Part shown: piece by piece, positions 63,975-64,000 of the stretch
Layout: every line of letters starts with the position of its first letter
Numbering within the stretch: position 1 is the stretch's first letter
Source of the DNA: Janthinobacterium sp. 64
Lineage (GTDB): Bacteria; Pseudomonadota; Gammaproteobacteria; Burkholderiales; Burkholderiaceae_D
NCBI RefSeq assembly: GCF_002813325.1
Contig: NZ_PHUG01000001.1
Coordinates: 3,472,001-3,536,000 of the forward strand
DNA: 64,000 bases
Reading direction: 5' to 3'
The notes under the pieces: generated by a model
The model's input: the letters and a program-made list of their open reading frames with translations, nothing else
Database searches by the model: none
Told to the model about the DNA's origin: nothing
Translations under genes and position numbers: made by a program

Positions 63975-64000
63975 CAGCGAATAGTGCCTCAATGCCCTAT

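Overview
The window looks like chromosomal DNA from a high-GC Gram-negative betaproteobacterium. Gene content and protein style (DctBD with a Burkholderia-type porin, several TonB-dependent receptors, a FecIR module, a short asparaginase domain, DUF3597, CzcE) fit the Oxalobacteraceae, in the Janthinobacterium/Massilia/Duganella range. The genus is an inference from familiarity; no search was run. I see no prophage, insertion sequence, CRISPR array, integrase or plasmid replication gene. It reads as ordinary, densely packed core and accessory chromosome.

Layout, 1-16 kb: an orphan superfamily 1 helicase; a two-component pair whose kinase gene ends inside a REP-type repeat, divergent from a GlcG/HbpS-like gene and a periplasmic 5-hydroxyisourate hydrolase; a YfcG-type glutathione transferase; a lipoprotein; a chemotaxis receptor; two unknown small genes; an AraC regulator; folE; nudC; and a Fur-box-preceded siderophore receptor. 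16-24 kb: a carboxylate uptake cluster (sigma-54-type promoter, DctA-like symporter, porin, dctB, dctD), then a phosphoesterase, an outer-membrane barrel and an acetyltransferase. 24-31 kb: an ABC ATPase with a giant permease/M1-peptidase fusion, an acetoin/diacetyl reductase-like SDR, a PliG-like lysozyme inhibitor and a DUF1203 protein.

31-45 kb: divergent ssb and uvrA sharing a LexA box; pckG; a D-2-hydroxyacid dehydrogenase; an unknown protein; a half-length asparaginase; rdgC; dinB with its own LexA box; and a secreted oligopeptidase B. 44.6-45.4 kb: a tRNA-Val/tRNA-Asp operon tandemly duplicated with its promoter and terminator. 45.5-52 kb: a small ABC exporter-like pair, a CzcE-like protein, then a Fur-controlled fecI-fecR-receptor module. 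52-58 kb: ahpC-ahpF, a DUF3597 protein, and a secreted-sensor PAS-GGDEF-EAL protein. 58-64 kb: a complete ribose operon (rbsB-A-C-R-K-D on the minus strand) with a palindromic LacI-family operator in front.

Themes are iron acquisition, oxidative and DNA damage responses, and carboxylate and ribose uptake. The less usual items are the repeat-encoded kinase tail, the permease-peptidase fusion with a non-canonical zinc motif spacing, the hydroxyisourate hydrolase/two-component neighbourhood, the chimeric c-di-GMP protein, and convergent genes that repeatedly overlap at their stop codons.
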